DNA of 49,841 nt, from NCBI RefSeq assembly GCF_003634965.1, contig NZ_RBXP01000017.1:68721-118561 (forward strand), written 5' to 3'. Below, in pieces: positions 15,529 to 24,127 of this stretch. The position numbers were made by a program, and so were the translations under genes. Positions within the stretch are counted from its first letter, which is position 1. Each line of letters begins with the position of its first letter. Source of the DNA: Azonexus fungiphilus. Lineage in GTDB: Bacteria > Pseudomonadota > Gammaproteobacteria > Burkholderiales > Rhodocyclaceae. Below the pieces are notes generated by a model that worked only from the letters and a program-made list of their open reading frames with translations, made no database searches and was not told where the DNA came from.

Positions 15529-16038
15529 ATGTGCGGCAATCTGACGGTCGACCGTGAACAAAGGCGAAATTTCATCGCCCGTCTCGGCGCCGGCGGCCTG
15601 CTCCTGACCCCGCTCGCCGCGCTGCTCGCCGGTTGCGGCAAGAAAGGCGGCTGGCCCGAGGGCATGGCCGAGATCAAGTGGGACCGCGATACCTGCGTGC
15701 GCTGCAACATGGTCATCTCCGACCGCCGCTTCGCCGCCCAGCTGCGCGGCGGCCCGAACCAGACCGTGTTCAAGTTCGACGACATCGGCTGCCTGATCTT
15801 CTGGCTCAAGGAAAAGACCGGCCAGTACCCGTGGCTGGCCGACGCCGCCACCCGCATCTGGGTCGCCGACTACGACAGCAAGAGCCGCGAGGAGATGCGC
15901 TGGCTCGAGCCGAAGCGCGCCTGGTTCGTCACCCGCAGTTCGCCGATGGGCTACAACTTCGCTGCCGTTGCGGCGCCGCTGGCCGGCGCGCTGGACTTCA
16001 CCGACACCCGCCAGCACGTGCTGGCCAAGGGCAAATAA
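15529..16038 (+). CDS. nosL: NosL copper-chaperone lipoprotein, with palindrome-derived N-terminal codons
   Basis: 169 residues. A lipobox LLAGC (C36) predicts a lipoprotein. The mature part has CVRCNM and further Met/Cys residues expected for Cu(I) binding, and NosL delivers copper to NosZ. Codons 5-10 (LTVDRE) are encoded by a palindrome copy at 15541-15558, so the element is translated just ahead of the signal peptide. No in-frame start exists between the palindrome and the hydrophobic core, so the palindrome must lie inside the reading frame. The gene starts one base after the nosF stop. nosL lies between nosF and nosY. Confidence 0.88.
   Translation: MCGNLTVDREQRRNFIARLGAGGLLLTPLAALLAGCGKKGGWPEGMAEIKWDRDTCVRCNMVISDRRFAAQLRGGPNQTVFKFDDIGCLIFWLKEKTGQYPWLADAATRIWVADYDSKSREEMRWLEPKRAWFVTRSSPMGYNFAAVAAPLAGALDFTDTRQHVLAKGK
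15541..15558. repeat. Dispersed palindrome copy inside nosL
   Basis: CTGACGGTCGACCGTGAA, matching the 18-base family core at 16 positions. It is read in the LTVDR frame. Confidence 0.8.
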
Positions 16039-16039
16039 C

Positions 16040-16867
16040 ATGAATCAACTGTGGCTGACCGCCAAACTCGACATCGTCGAATCCCTGCGCGCGCGCTGGT
16101 TCCAGATCTACACCCTGGTCTTCGGCGGCATCGTCGCGCTGCTCTTCGTCTTCGGCCTGACCGAATCGCGCGTGCTCGGCTTCATCGGCCTGTCGCGCCT
16201 GCTGGTCACCTACATCCAGCTGACCATGGCGATCCTGCCGATCTTCGTCCTGATCACCACCGTCCGCTCGGTCGCCGGCGACCGCGAGGCCGGCGTCTTC
16301 GAATACCTGCTGTCGCTGCCGGTGGCCCTGCAGGCCTGGTTCTGGGGCAAGTTCCTCGGCCGCTACCTGGTCGTCTTCATGCCGGTCTTCCTGGCCATGC
16401 TCGGCGCCGTGATCTGGGCCAGCATCGTCGACATCGAAGTGCCATGGTCGATGTTCGCCTACTACACCGGCCTGCTGGCGGCGATGGGCCTGTGCTTCCT
16501 CGGCATCGGCATGCTCATCTCGGCGGTGGCGCGCAGCACCGACATGGCGCAAGGCGCCGCCTTCATGATCTGGCTGGTGCTGCTGCTCTTCCTCGACCTG
16601 ATCCTGCTCGGCGTGATGATCCAGGGCCGCGTCGATCCGGAAGTCGCGGTCACGCTGGCGCTGGTCAATCCGCTGCAGGTCTTCCGCACCGCTGCGCTGG
16701 CCATGTTCGACCCGCAACTGATCGTGCTCGGCCCCTCGGCCTACGTCATCCTCGACCTGTTCGGCGCCGACGGCTTCCGCCTCTTCGCGCTCGCCTACCC
16801 GGCGGCGCTCGGCCTCGGCTCGGCGGCGCTCGGTTACTTCCTGTTCCGCCGCGGAGACCTGCTGTGA
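16040..16867 (+). CDS. nosY: NosY, ABC-2 type permease for NosZ maturation
   Basis: 275 residues with six membrane segments and the ABC-2 permease pattern (RSVAGDREAGVFEYLLSLPV in the first cytoplasmic stretch). It partners NosF and acts with NosD at the inner membrane in Cu-S centre assembly. The start ATG lies two bases after the nosL stop (positions 16036-16038), and the stop overlaps the GTG of the next gene. Both points indicate one operon. Confidence 0.9.
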   Translation: MNQLWLTAKLDIVESLRARWFQIYTLVFGGIVALLFVFGLTESRVLGFIGLSRLLVTYIQLTMAILPIFVLITTVRSVAGDREAGVFEYLLSLPVALQAWFWGKFLGRYLVVFMPVFLAMLGAVIWASIVDIEVPWSMFAYYTGLLAAMGLCFLGIGMLISAVARSTDMAQGAAFMIWLVLLLFLDLILLGVMIQGRVDPEVAVTLALVNPLQVFRTAALAMFDPQLIVLGPSAYVILDLFGADGFRLFALAYPAALGLGSAALGYFLFRRGDLL

Positions 16868-17364
16868 GTGCCCGGCGGCTGCTCGCCGCGCTCGGCCTGG
16901 TGCTCGGCCTCGGCCTGCCGCTCGCCGTCGGCGCCACCGACACGACGCCGCTGTTCGCGGCGACGCTGACCGGCACTGACGGTCAACCGGTCGATCTCGG
17001 CAAATTCCGCGGCAAGCCGCTGATCGTCAATTTCTGGGCCCGCTGGTGTCCGCCGTGCCGCAAGGAAATCCCCGAGCTGGTCAAGCTCCAGGGCGAATTC
17101 GGCGGGCGCGGCCTGGTCGTCCTCGGCATCGCCGTCGAGGACGATCCGGCGGCGGTCAAGGAATTCGCCAACGCCTACGACGTCAATTACCCGGTCGTCG
17201 TCGACAAGAAAAAGGCGCTGTGGCTGATGCAGACCCTCGGCAACGCCAGCACCGGCCTGCCGTTCACGCTGCTGATCGACCGCAGCGGCGCGATCGTGCA
17301 GCGCAAGATGGGGCAGTTCACCCGCCAGGATTTCGACGCCGCGGCGCCGGCGCTGCTCAAGTGA
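16864..17364 (+). CDS. TlpA/ResA-type periplasmic thioredoxin-like protein
   Basis: 166 residues. A Sec signal of about 23 residues is followed by a thioredoxin fold with active site W61-C-P-P-C65 and a TGLPFTLLID stretch holding the cis-proline. It is probably a disulfide reductase or copper-handling factor that keeps NosL/NosZ cysteines or cytochrome CXXCH motifs reduced during maturation. The GTG start overlaps the nosY stop (GTGA), making it the last gene of the nos operon. A start further upstream would lie inside nosY. Confidence 0.85.
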   Translation: MSARRLLAALGLVLGLGLPLAVGATDTTPLFAATLTGTDGQPVDLGKFRGKPLIVNFWARWCPPCRKEIPELVKLQGEFGGRGLVVLGIAVEDDPAAVKEFANAYDVNYPVVVDKKKALWLMQTLGNASTGLPFTLLIDRSGAIVQRKMGQFTRQDFDAAAPALLK

Positions 17365-17403
17365 TCGCCGGCCGCGGCAGCCCCGTATAATCGGCCGCTG
17401 ACC

Positions 17404-18285
17404 ATGATCGAAAACCTCTTCCTGCCCCTGGCGCTCGCCTTCATCATGTTCTCGCTCGGCCTGGCGCTGCGCGTGGACGACTTCCGCAGCGCGCTCGGCA
17501 ACTGGCGCGGCGTCGTCGTCGGCATGTTCGGCCAGGTCGTGCTCGTGCCGCTGATCGCCGCGCTGGTCGGGGTCGGCCTCGGCCTCTCGCCGACCATGCT
17601 GCTCGGCCTGATGATCATCGCCGCCTGCCCGGGCGGCGTCAGTTCGGCCTTCCTCACCCACCTGGCGCGCGGCAACACCGCGCTGTCGCTGCTGCTCACC
17701 GTCGCCAGCAGCCTGCTGGCGCTGCTCTCGCTGCCCTTCGTCGTCAACACCGTGCTCGGCTGGCAGGCCGGCGGTGGCGGCGAAATCCACCTGAGCAGCG
17801 GCGACCTGCCGCTCGACAAGCTGCTCGGCGGCCTGCTGCTGGTGACGACGCTGCCCATCCTGCTCGGCATGACACTGCGCCTCAAGCTCGGCTGGATCGG
17901 CGAACGCGGTGAACGCCACGTCAGCCGCATCGCCACCGGCTTCTTCGTCGCCATCGTCATCGTCACCTTCGGCGCCCACCGCGAGACCATCGTCAACGGC
18001 CTGCCCGAGGTCGGCGGCGCCACCGTCCTGCTCAACCTCCTGACCATGCTCGGCGGCGTCCTGCTCGCCTGGGCCGCCCGCCTGCAGCGCCGCGAAAGCA
18101 TCGCCATCGCCATGGAATGCGGCCTGCAGAACGCCGGCCTCGGCATCTTCGTCGCGCTCTCGCTGTTCGAACGCCCCGAACTCGCCGTCCCCAGCGTCGT
18201 CTACGCCCTGACCATGAACTTCGGCGCGCTCGGCTTCCTCTGGCTGCTCCGCCACCGCCGCGTCGCCGGCCTGGCGCTGCCTTAG
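17404..18285 (+). CDS. Bile acid:sodium symporter (BASS) family transporter
   Basis: 293 residues, nine to ten hydrophobic segments. The AACPGGVSSAFLTHLARG and ECGLQNAGLGIF stretches match the two crossover motifs of the BASS/SBF fold. The substrate cannot be told from sequence; bacterial members move organic anions such as pantoate or bile-acid-like compounds. 39 bases separate it from the thioredoxin gene. It converges with the minus-strand genes. A small hairpin CGGGC-GGCT-GCCCG follows at 18290-18303. Confidence 0.8.
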   Translation: MIENLFLPLALAFIMFSLGLALRVDDFRSALGNWRGVVVGMFGQVVLVPLIAALVGVGLGLSPTMLLGLMIIAACPGGVSSAFLTHLARGNTALSLLLTVASSLLALLSLPFVVNTVLGWQAGGGGEIHLSSGDLPLDKLLGGLLLVTTLPILLGMTLRLKLGWIGERGERHVSRIATGFFVAIVIVTFGAHRETIVNGLPEVGGATVLLNLLTMLGGVLLAWAARLQRRESIAIAMECGLQNAGLGIFVALSLFERPELAVPSVVYALTMNFGALGFLWLLRHRRVAGLALP

Positions 18286-18355
18286 CAACCGGGCGGCTGC
18301 CCGCTACTTGCACCTGCCATGCGTACGCGATTGCGGCCGCGGCGGCGGGCGAAAC

Positions 18356-18838
18356 CTAGCGCCCGCCCAGCACCTGCAGCGCTTCCTCCAGCCCGCCGCG
18401 GATGATGCGGCAGGGGATGGCGAGCATCAGGTTGAGGGGGAGGGCGAAGTTTTCGACGGCGTTTTGCTGCGCGTCGAGCAGTCGACCGTCAACGCGGGCG
18501 AGCGGGGCGCCAAGGTGGTCGGCGAGCTTGTCGGCCTGCGGCCGGTCGTCGGCGACGTAGCCGACGACGGTCTTGCCCAGCGCCAGCGCGTAGCCGACTT
18601 CGAAGGCGGTGCCGGAGTCGGGTTCGAAACCGCGGAACGGGTTGAGGTTGGCGATCACGGCATCGGCGTCGGCGATCAGCGCGATGTTGGCGCGGTAGAT
18701 GCCGGCGGCGGTGGTTTCGCTGTTGTCGAGCGGGATCAGGGCGCGGTGGCCGTGGCCGGCAAGCAGCTGGCGGGCGGCCTCGGCGCGGGCGAGGGCGTCG
18801 GGCAGGAAGACGTCGGGGCCGGCGAGGTAGATCTTCAT
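18356..18838 (-). CDS. Nucleoside 2-deoxyribosyltransferase-family protein
   Basis: 160 residues. The N-terminal YLAGPDVFLPDA motif, the DSGTAFEVGYALALGK stretch with its catalytic-type Glu, and ADAVIANLNPFRG are typical of the family that cleaves or exchanges the base of 2'-deoxynucleosides. Its start overlaps the stop of the CYTH gene (ATGA), so the two are translated together. A partial palindrome (18479-18494) lies in the coding region but in a different frame from the other intragenic copies, so it may be chance. Confidence 0.8.
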   Translation of the reverse strand: MKIYLAGPDVFLPDALARAEAARQLLAGHGHRALIPLDNSETTAAGIYRANIALIADADAVIANLNPFRGFEPDSGTAFEVGYALALGKTVVGYVADDRPQADKLADHLGAPLARVDGRLLDAQQNAVENFALPLNLMLAIPCRIIRGGLEEALQVLGGR

Positions 18839-19422
18839 GCGGACTCGGCGACCTCGCGCAGATGCGGGTTGGCCTGGTCGCAGCAGCTCAGCTGGCCGAA
18901 GTAGCGGCAGCAGCAAAGCTTAGCTGCGGCCGGCGGCTGGGTTTGCCACCAGCGGGCTTGCGGGCTGCCGTCGTTGAGCGCCAGCGCGAAGTTGCCGAAG
19001 CGCTTGTCGTCGGTGACTTCGGGGCCGAGCCAGGGCGGCGCGGCGAAGCTGTGTCCGCTGTCGGGCAGTTCGATCTCGGCGACGACCAGGCCGGCATGGC
19101 GGCCGGCGAAGATGTCGATTTCCCAGGTCATGCCGGCGTGTTCGAGCAGGTGGCGGGTCTTGCAGACGATGCGGCCGCGGCAGTAGCGGCCGAGGATTTC
19201 CTCGGCGTCGGCGAGCGGGATCGGGTACTCGTATTCGTCGCGGCCGATGCCGACGCTCGGTCCCTTGAGCGTGACGCAGGCCTGCTCGCCGCGGATGCGC
19301 ACCCGCGTGGTCATCGCCTCGGCTTCCTTGGCGACGTAGCCCTGGACGATGATTTCCCCGGGCGAGCCGCTCAGGTCGGGGAGGTGGGCGAGCAGATACT
19401 TGCGTTCGATTTCCTTGGCCAT
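18835..19422 (-). CDS. CYTH-domain protein (triphosphate tunnel-metalloenzyme family) with cysteine-rich tail
   Basis: 195 residues. It opens with the EIERK (ExExK) signature, followed by alternating charged strands (RVRIRGEQACVTLK, EYEYPIPL, WEIDIFAG, AEIELP) of the CYTH tunnel. Family members act on triphosphates (inorganic triphosphatase, class IV adenylyl cyclase, thiamine triphosphatase); the substrate here is unknown. After about residue 155 there is an extra tail with five cysteines (CCCRYFGQLSCC), unusual for the family. The start ATG 19422 is chosen; GTG 19431 is an alternative. It is coupled by ATGA to the deoxyribosyltransferase gene, suggesting shared nucleotide metabolism. Confidence 0.8.
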   Translation of the reverse strand: MAKEIERKYLLAHLPDLSGSPGEIIVQGYVAKEAEAMTTRVRIRGEQACVTLKGPSVGIGRDEYEYPIPLADAEEILGRYCRGRIVCKTRHLLEHAGMTWEIDIFAGRHAGLVVAEIELPDSGHSFAAPPWLGPEVTDDKRFGNFALALNDGSPQARWWQTQPPAAAKLCCCRYFGQLSCCDQANPHLREVAESA

Positions 19423-19465
19423 GGCCTGCACTTTCTGCGGAGGCCGATATTAAAGCACAAGCCGG

Positions 19466-20647
19466 TCAGTTGCGCGCCCGCTGTCGGGCCCGCCGCTTCT
19501 TCCACCAGATGTAGACGCCGGTGACCGAGAGCAGGGCGACGGCAAGGCCGCTGAGCGAGACCAGGATGCGCCCGGGCAGGCCGATGATGCGCCCGGAGTG
19601 CAGCGGAAACTGCGCCTGCAGGAAGATGTCGCCGGCGCTGCCGGTGCCGGGCACGACTTCGCCGGCCAGCTCGCCGCTGAGCGCGTCGAAGTAGAGCCAG
19701 GGATTGCCGAGGCCGGCGTTGCCGTGGTCCTCGCCGGGGGCGAAGAAGCCGACCCCGTAGAGTCCGTAGGTCTCGGCGTAGAAGATCGCGCCGGCCGGCG
19801 CCTGCCAGCCGCGCCGGGCGGCTTCGGCCTCGGCCAGGGCGAGCGCGCGGGTGCGGTCGAAGGCCGGCTCGATCGGCTGTTCCGGCGGGCGCGGGGTGCG
19901 GCTGTCGAAGGGGCTGGCGCCGAGTTCGGAAAACAGCGCGGTGAGCGGATAGACCACCTGGCTGCGCAGGTTCATCGAGACCGAGGTGACGGCCAGGACG
20001 AGCAGCAGCAGCCACAGCCAGACGCCGCCCGAGCGGTGCAGGTCGAAGTTGAGCCGGTAGCCGCCCTGGCGCCAGCGGAAGGCGAACGACTTGCGCCACG
20101 ATGCCGGCCGCGGAAAGCTGATCGCCAGCGCGACCAGGCAGTCGAGCGTCCAGCCGATGGCGAGCAGGCCCATCAGCCAGATGCCGATTTCGACGCCGCC
20201 GGCGTCGGGGATGTGCATCGAGTAATGCAGCTTGTACAGGAAGGGCAGCAGGTTCTCGCGGCTGAGCGAGATTTCGCCCCACTGTCGCCGGCCGAGGATT
20301 TCGCCGCTGCCGGGGTCGAGCGCGAGCTGGTTGAAGCCGGGCCGGAAAAGCTGCCCGCTGGCCGGGTCGACCGTCGGATTGACCCAGACACCGAGCGTGT
20401 GCCCGGGTTCGACGGCGAGCGGCAGGTAGCCGACGCGCAGGCGCGGGTCGGCGGCTTCGATCCGCCGCGCCAGCTCGAGCGGCGGGATCGGCGTCGCCGT
20501 CGCCGGGGCCTCGAACAGCTGCGGATTCAGCCATTCGTCGAGTTCGTGGTCCCAGGAGATGACGGCGCCGGTCAGCCCGGCGACGAACAGGAAGGCGGCG
20601 GCAGCCAGGCCGAACCAGCGGTGGAGCAGGACGAGAGCGGCGCGCAT
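19466..20647 (-). CDS. PepSY-associated membrane protein, iron-uptake linked
   Basis: 393 residues with four membrane segments: N-terminal LLHRWFGLAAAAFLFVAGLTGAVISW, two central, one C-terminal ending in IWWKKRRARQRARN. Long periplasmic PepSY-type segments lie between them. The HRWFG start and the IWWKKR end are hallmarks of the family found beside siderophore receptors, where a ferric-siderophore reductase or energising role is suggested. The gene starts four bases after the TonB-receptor stop, so it is in the same operon. Confidence 0.85.
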   Translation of the reverse strand: MRAALVLLHRWFGLAAAAFLFVAGLTGAVISWDHELDEWLNPQLFEAPATATPIPPLELARRIEAADPRLRVGYLPLAVEPGHTLGVWVNPTVDPASGQLFRPGFNQLALDPGSGEILGRRQWGEISLSRENLLPFLYKLHYSMHIPDAGGVEIGIWLMGLLAIGWTLDCLVALAISFPRPASWRKSFAFRWRQGGYRLNFDLHRSGGVWLWLLLLVLAVTSVSMNLRSQVVYPLTALFSELGASPFDSRTPRPPEQPIEPAFDRTRALALAEAEAARRGWQAPAGAIFYAETYGLYGVGFFAPGEDHGNAGLGNPWLYFDALSGELAGEVVPGTGSAGDIFLQAQFPLHSGRIIGLPGRILVSLSGLAVALLSVTGVYIWWKKRRARQRARN

Positions 20648-20651
20648 CGGC

Positions 20652-23036
20652 TTACCAGCGGTAGTTCAGGCTGGCCACCAGCGACCGTCCGCGGCCGCGG
20701 TAGCAGTAGCCGTCGTGGCACATCAGGTACTGCTCGTCGGTGAGGTTGGTGGCCTTGAGCGCGACGCTGGCGCCCGGCAGCCAGCGGCCGATGTCGTAGC
20801 CGAGGTTGGCGTCGACCTGGGTGTAGCCGTCGTTGCGCAGCGTGTTGGCGCCATCGGCCCAGGTCTTGCCGGTCCACCGGGCGCCGAGGCCGAGCGACAG
20901 GCCCGAGGCAAAGCGGTAGCGGGCCCACAGCGAGGCCAGCTGTTCCGGCAGGCCGACCGGCTGCTTGCCCTGGTTGCCGTCGTTCGAGCGGGTCACCTCG
21001 ACGTCCTGGCGGGTGTAGGCGGCGACCAGCTCGAGCCGCTCGAGCAGCTTGCCGGTGGCTTCCAGCTCGACGCCGCGGCTGCGCGTTTCGCCGGTCTGGA
21101 TCTTGTTGATCCCGGCCGGGTCGGACAGGTCGCGGGTCAGCGCATTCTGCTGGACCAGGTTGAAGACGCTGGCGGTGAGCAGCAGCTTGCTGCCGGCCGG
21201 CTGGTACTTGATGCCGGCCTCGACCTGCTTGCCGACCGTCGGCTTATAGGGTGAGCCGCCGACGTTGCTGCCGAACTGCGGCGTGAACGAGGTGGCGTAG
21301 CTGACGTAGGGCGCGAGCTGGTCGTTGACCAGGTAGAGCAGGCCGACGCTGCCGCTCGTCTTGCGGTCGGTCTGGCGCTGCGTGCTGCCGGCCAGGCGGT
21401 CCTTCTGCGCCTGCTCGGCGCGGTCGCGGCGCAGGCCGAGCGACAGCCGCCAGTTGCCCAGGCTGGCCTGGTCCTGGGCGTAGACGCCGGTCTGGCTGGC
21501 GCTGATGCCGAGGTCGCTCCAGACCGTCGTCGGCTTGGCGATCGGCTGGTTGTGGTCGGGGTTGCTCAGGCTGATCGACGGCGCCGGGCCGGACATGTAG
21601 CGGACGTCGCTGTCGAGCTCGAGGTAGTCGATGCCGGCGATCAGCTTGTGCTGCAGCGGGCCGGTCGCGAAATTCGCCGCCAGCGAGGTGTCGACGTTGA
21701 GGCTGTGCATCTTTTCATAGACGCCGACGGCGCTGCGCAGGATGGTGTCGCCATCGGCGTCGAGGCTGGCGTCGGTGTACTGGTTGTCGGTGTCGACCTG
21801 GCCGTAGCGCAGGTTCTGGCGCAGGGTGAGGACGTCGTTGAAGCGGTGCTCGGCTTCGTAGCCGAGGGTGAACTGGTCCTGCTTGAGCCCGTCGAAATCG
21901 ACGTCGCCGGGCCAGAAGCGGCTGAGCTTGCCGGACGGGTACTGGAAGGGCCGCGGCGAGCCGGCGGTTTCGTAGTGCTCGGCATGGGCGAGGAAGGTCA
22001 CGCGGGTCGCGGCCGAGGGCTGCCAGGTCAGCGCCGGCGCGATGTACAGGCTGTCGTCGTTGACCCCGAGGGTGTCGGAATCGGCGTTGCGGGCCAGGCC
22101 GGTGAGGCGCCACGACCAGTCGCTGCCTTCGCCGAGCTGGCCGCCGAGGTCGGCCTGCAGCTGGTAGTGGTTGTTGCTGCCGGCCTGGATCTCGACTTCG
22201 CGGATGCTCTCGCGGGTCGGCCGCTTGCTCACCCGGTTGATCATGCCGCCCGGGCTGATCTGGCCGAACAGCACCGAGTTCGGGCCCTTGACGATCTCCA
22301 GCCGTTCCAGGCCGTAGGGCTCGGTGCGGAAGCAGGAAAGCCAGCCGGCGTAGGGCTGGCGCAGGCCGTCGCGGTAGTCGGCGGTGGTCGTCGTCTCGAA
22401 GCCGCGGATGGTGATCTGGTCGAAGCGCGGGTCGTCGCCCCAGGCCGCGACCTGGACGCCGGCGGTGTAGGCGACCGCGTTCTCGACACTGAGCGCGCCA
22501 CGGTCGCGGATCTGGTCGGCGGTGACGACGCTGATCGAGCGCGCCGTCTCGAGCACCGGCGTGTCGGTCTTGCTGGCCGTCAGTGCGCGCGTCGCCAGGT
22601 AGCCGTCGACCGGGCCGGTCGCCGTCTGCGCGGTGCTGGCGCTGACCAGCACCGGGCGCAGCGTTGCCTCGTCGCCGCCGGAGACGCGGATGACCGGGCG
22701 CAGCGCGTAGCCGCCGTTGGCCTGGCGCACCGCCTGCAGGTCATGCGTCGCGAGCAGCGCGGCGAAAGCCTCGGCGAGGCTGTACTGGCCGTGCAGGCCG
22801 GGGCTGCTGCGGCCGTCGGTCTGGTCCGGGGTGAAGGTCAGGGCGACCCCGGCCTGGCCGGCGAGCGCCCGCAGCGCAGCCGAAAGCGGGCCGGCCGGGA
22901 CGTCGAAGCGCTGGCGCTGGACCTGCGCCGGTTCGGCGGCGACTACGCCGACGGTGGCCGGCTGGATGACGCAAAGGCCGAGCGCCAGGGCGACGGCACG
23001 GGCCAGCGGGCGCTGGCGGTTGGGGTTCGTGTGCAT
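20652..23036 (-). CDS. TonB-dependent siderophore receptor with N-terminal STN signalling domain
   Basis: 794 residues. A signal peptide (MHTNPNRQR... to VVAA) is followed by an STN/secretin-like domain at about 40-115, then a plug starting near TASKTDTPVLETARSISVV with the RGF motif, and a beta barrel ending in a C-terminal aromatic (NYRW). The STN domain matches the adjacent FecI/FecR pair: transducing receptors signal ligand binding to FecR. The plug/barrel sequence is of the FpvA/FhuE class, suggesting a hydroxamate-type or mixed siderophore; the exact ligand is unknown. ATG 23036 follows AGAGGA; ATG 23051 in the same frame is possible. Confidence 0.92.
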   Translation of the reverse strand: MHTNPNRQRPLARAVALALGLCVIQPATVGVVAAEPAQVQRQRFDVPAGPLSAALRALAGQAGVALTFTPDQTDGRSSPGLHGQYSLAEAFAALLATHDLQAVRQANGGYALRPVIRVSGGDEATLRPVLVSASTAQTATGPVDGYLATRALTASKTDTPVLETARSISVVTADQIRDRGALSVENAVAYTAGVQVAAWGDDPRFDQITIRGFETTTTADYRDGLRQPYAGWLSCFRTEPYGLERLEIVKGPNSVLFGQISPGGMINRVSKRPTRESIREVEIQAGSNNHYQLQADLGGQLGEGSDWSWRLTGLARNADSDTLGVNDDSLYIAPALTWQPSAATRVTFLAHAEHYETAGSPRPFQYPSGKLSRFWPGDVDFDGLKQDQFTLGYEAEHRFNDVLTLRQNLRYGQVDTDNQYTDASLDADGDTILRSAVGVYEKMHSLNVDTSLAANFATGPLQHKLIAGIDYLELDSDVRYMSGPAPSISLSNPDHNQPIAKPTTVWSDLGISASQTGVYAQDQASLGNWRLSLGLRRDRAEQAQKDRLAGSTQRQTDRKTSGSVGLLYLVNDQLAPYVSYATSFTPQFGSNVGGSPYKPTVGKQVEAGIKYQPAGSKLLLTASVFNLVQQNALTRDLSDPAGINKIQTGETRSRGVELEATGKLLERLELVAAYTRQDVEVTRSNDGNQGKQPVGLPEQLASLWARYRFASGLSLGLGARWTGKTWADGANTLRNDGYTQVDANLGYDIGRWLPGASVALKATNLTDEQYLMCHDGYCYRGRGRSLVASLNYRW

Positions 23037-23122
23037 GCATTGTCCTCTCATGAGATGGGCTTCCTGATGAGTAGGTGCCGCGAGCCGGCGAATCGGGCAG
23101 TGCCGGCGGCGGTTTTTTGCGT

Positions 23123-24127
23123 TTACCGGGCGTCGACCGTGGACACGGTGACCCAGTAGCGGGTGCGGAAACGCACCTGCACCGGCAGCGAGTTGGGCAG
23201 CATGGCCAGGATGCGGTCGCTGTCGGCGAGCGGGAAGACGCCGGAAAAACGCAGCCCGGCGACGGCCGGGTCGCAGCGCAGGATGCCGCTGCGGTAGCGG
23301 CCGAGTTCGGCGAGGAAATCGTCGAGGCGGACGTCGTCGGCGTGCAGCTGGCCGGCCGCCCATTGCTCGGGGCGGGGGTCGAGGGCGCTGGCCCGGCTGT
23401 CGTCGGCATCGAAGCGGGCGCCTTCGCCGGCGCCGACGATGCGGGTCCGCTCCGGGCGGCCGGCCGGGCTGATCTCGACCGCGTGGGCGAAGACGTCGAC
23501 GCGGCTGCCGGCGTCGTCGCGGGCGACGGCGAAGCGCGTGCCGAGGGCGCGGACGCGACCGTCGTCGGTGGCGACGACGAAGGGCTGGCCGGCGAAACGC
23601 GCGTCATGGCCGGTGACGACGTGGATCTCGCCGGCGATCAGGCGGACCAGCCGCTGCTCGCCGTCGAAGCGGATGTCCACGGCGCTGGCGGTGTTGAGGG
23701 TGAGCAGCGAGCCGTCGGCCAGTTCGATCCGCCGCTGTTCGCCGGTCGCCGTGCGCAGGTCGGCGTGCAGCGCGCGCAGCGGCGTGCTGCGGCTGGCCGC
23801 CAGGCCGAGGCCGCTGGCCAGGCCGACGCCGAAAAGCGCGGCGAGCAGCTGGCGACGGCCGGGACGCGCCGGGCGGCCGGCCAGCGGCGCCAGCGTGCGG
23901 TAGGCAAGCCCGGGCGGCAGGCCCTGCCAGCTGGCGCTGACCCGCTCGATGTGTTGCCAGGCCCGTTCGTGGTCCGGGTGGGCGGCGCGCCACTGCTGCC
24001 AGCGGCGGCGTTCGCCGGCATCGACCTCGCCGGCCATGAAGCGGGTCAGCCACTCGGCGGCGGCGTCGGCGACGGCCTCGTCGAGCGGCTGGCCGGTAGC
24101 GTGCAGGCGGGGGGCGGGCGGCGTCAT
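23123..24127 (-). CDS. fecR: FecR-family anti-sigma/transmembrane signal transducer
   Basis: 334 residues. A cytoplasmic N-terminal part with the AAEWLTRFMAGE and WQQWRAAHPDHERAWQHIE motifs is followed by one membrane segment (about 95-115) and the periplasmic FecR domain (DGSLLTLNTASAVDI..., ending in a DUF4974-like C-terminus that meets the receptor STN). Its start overlaps the stop of the sigma gene (ATGA). The last codons (STVDAR) contain a half-palindrome CACGGTCGAC that resembles the repeat family but may be native. Confidence 0.9.
   Translation of the reverse strand: MTPPAPRLHATGQPLDEAVADAAAEWLTRFMAGEVDAGERRRWQQWRAAHPDHERAWQHIERVSASWQGLPPGLAYRTLAPLAGRPARPGRRQLLAALFGVGLASGLGLAASRSTPLRALHADLRTATGEQRRIELADGSLLTLNTASAVDIRFDGEQRLVRLIAGEIHVVTGHDARFAGQPFVVATDDGRVRALGTRFAVARDDAGSRVDVFAHAVEISPAGRPERTRIVGAGEGARFDADDSRASALDPRPEQWAAGQLHADDVRLDDFLAELGRYRSGILRCDPAVAGLRFSGVFPLADSDRILAMLPNSLPVQVRFRTRYWVTVSTVDAR

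Noticed and set aside
20360..20378. GGTCGACCGTCGG in the PepSY gene, similar to the palindrome
   Set aside because: Only the centre matches; it encodes NPTVDPASG, which fits the protein context, so it may be native.
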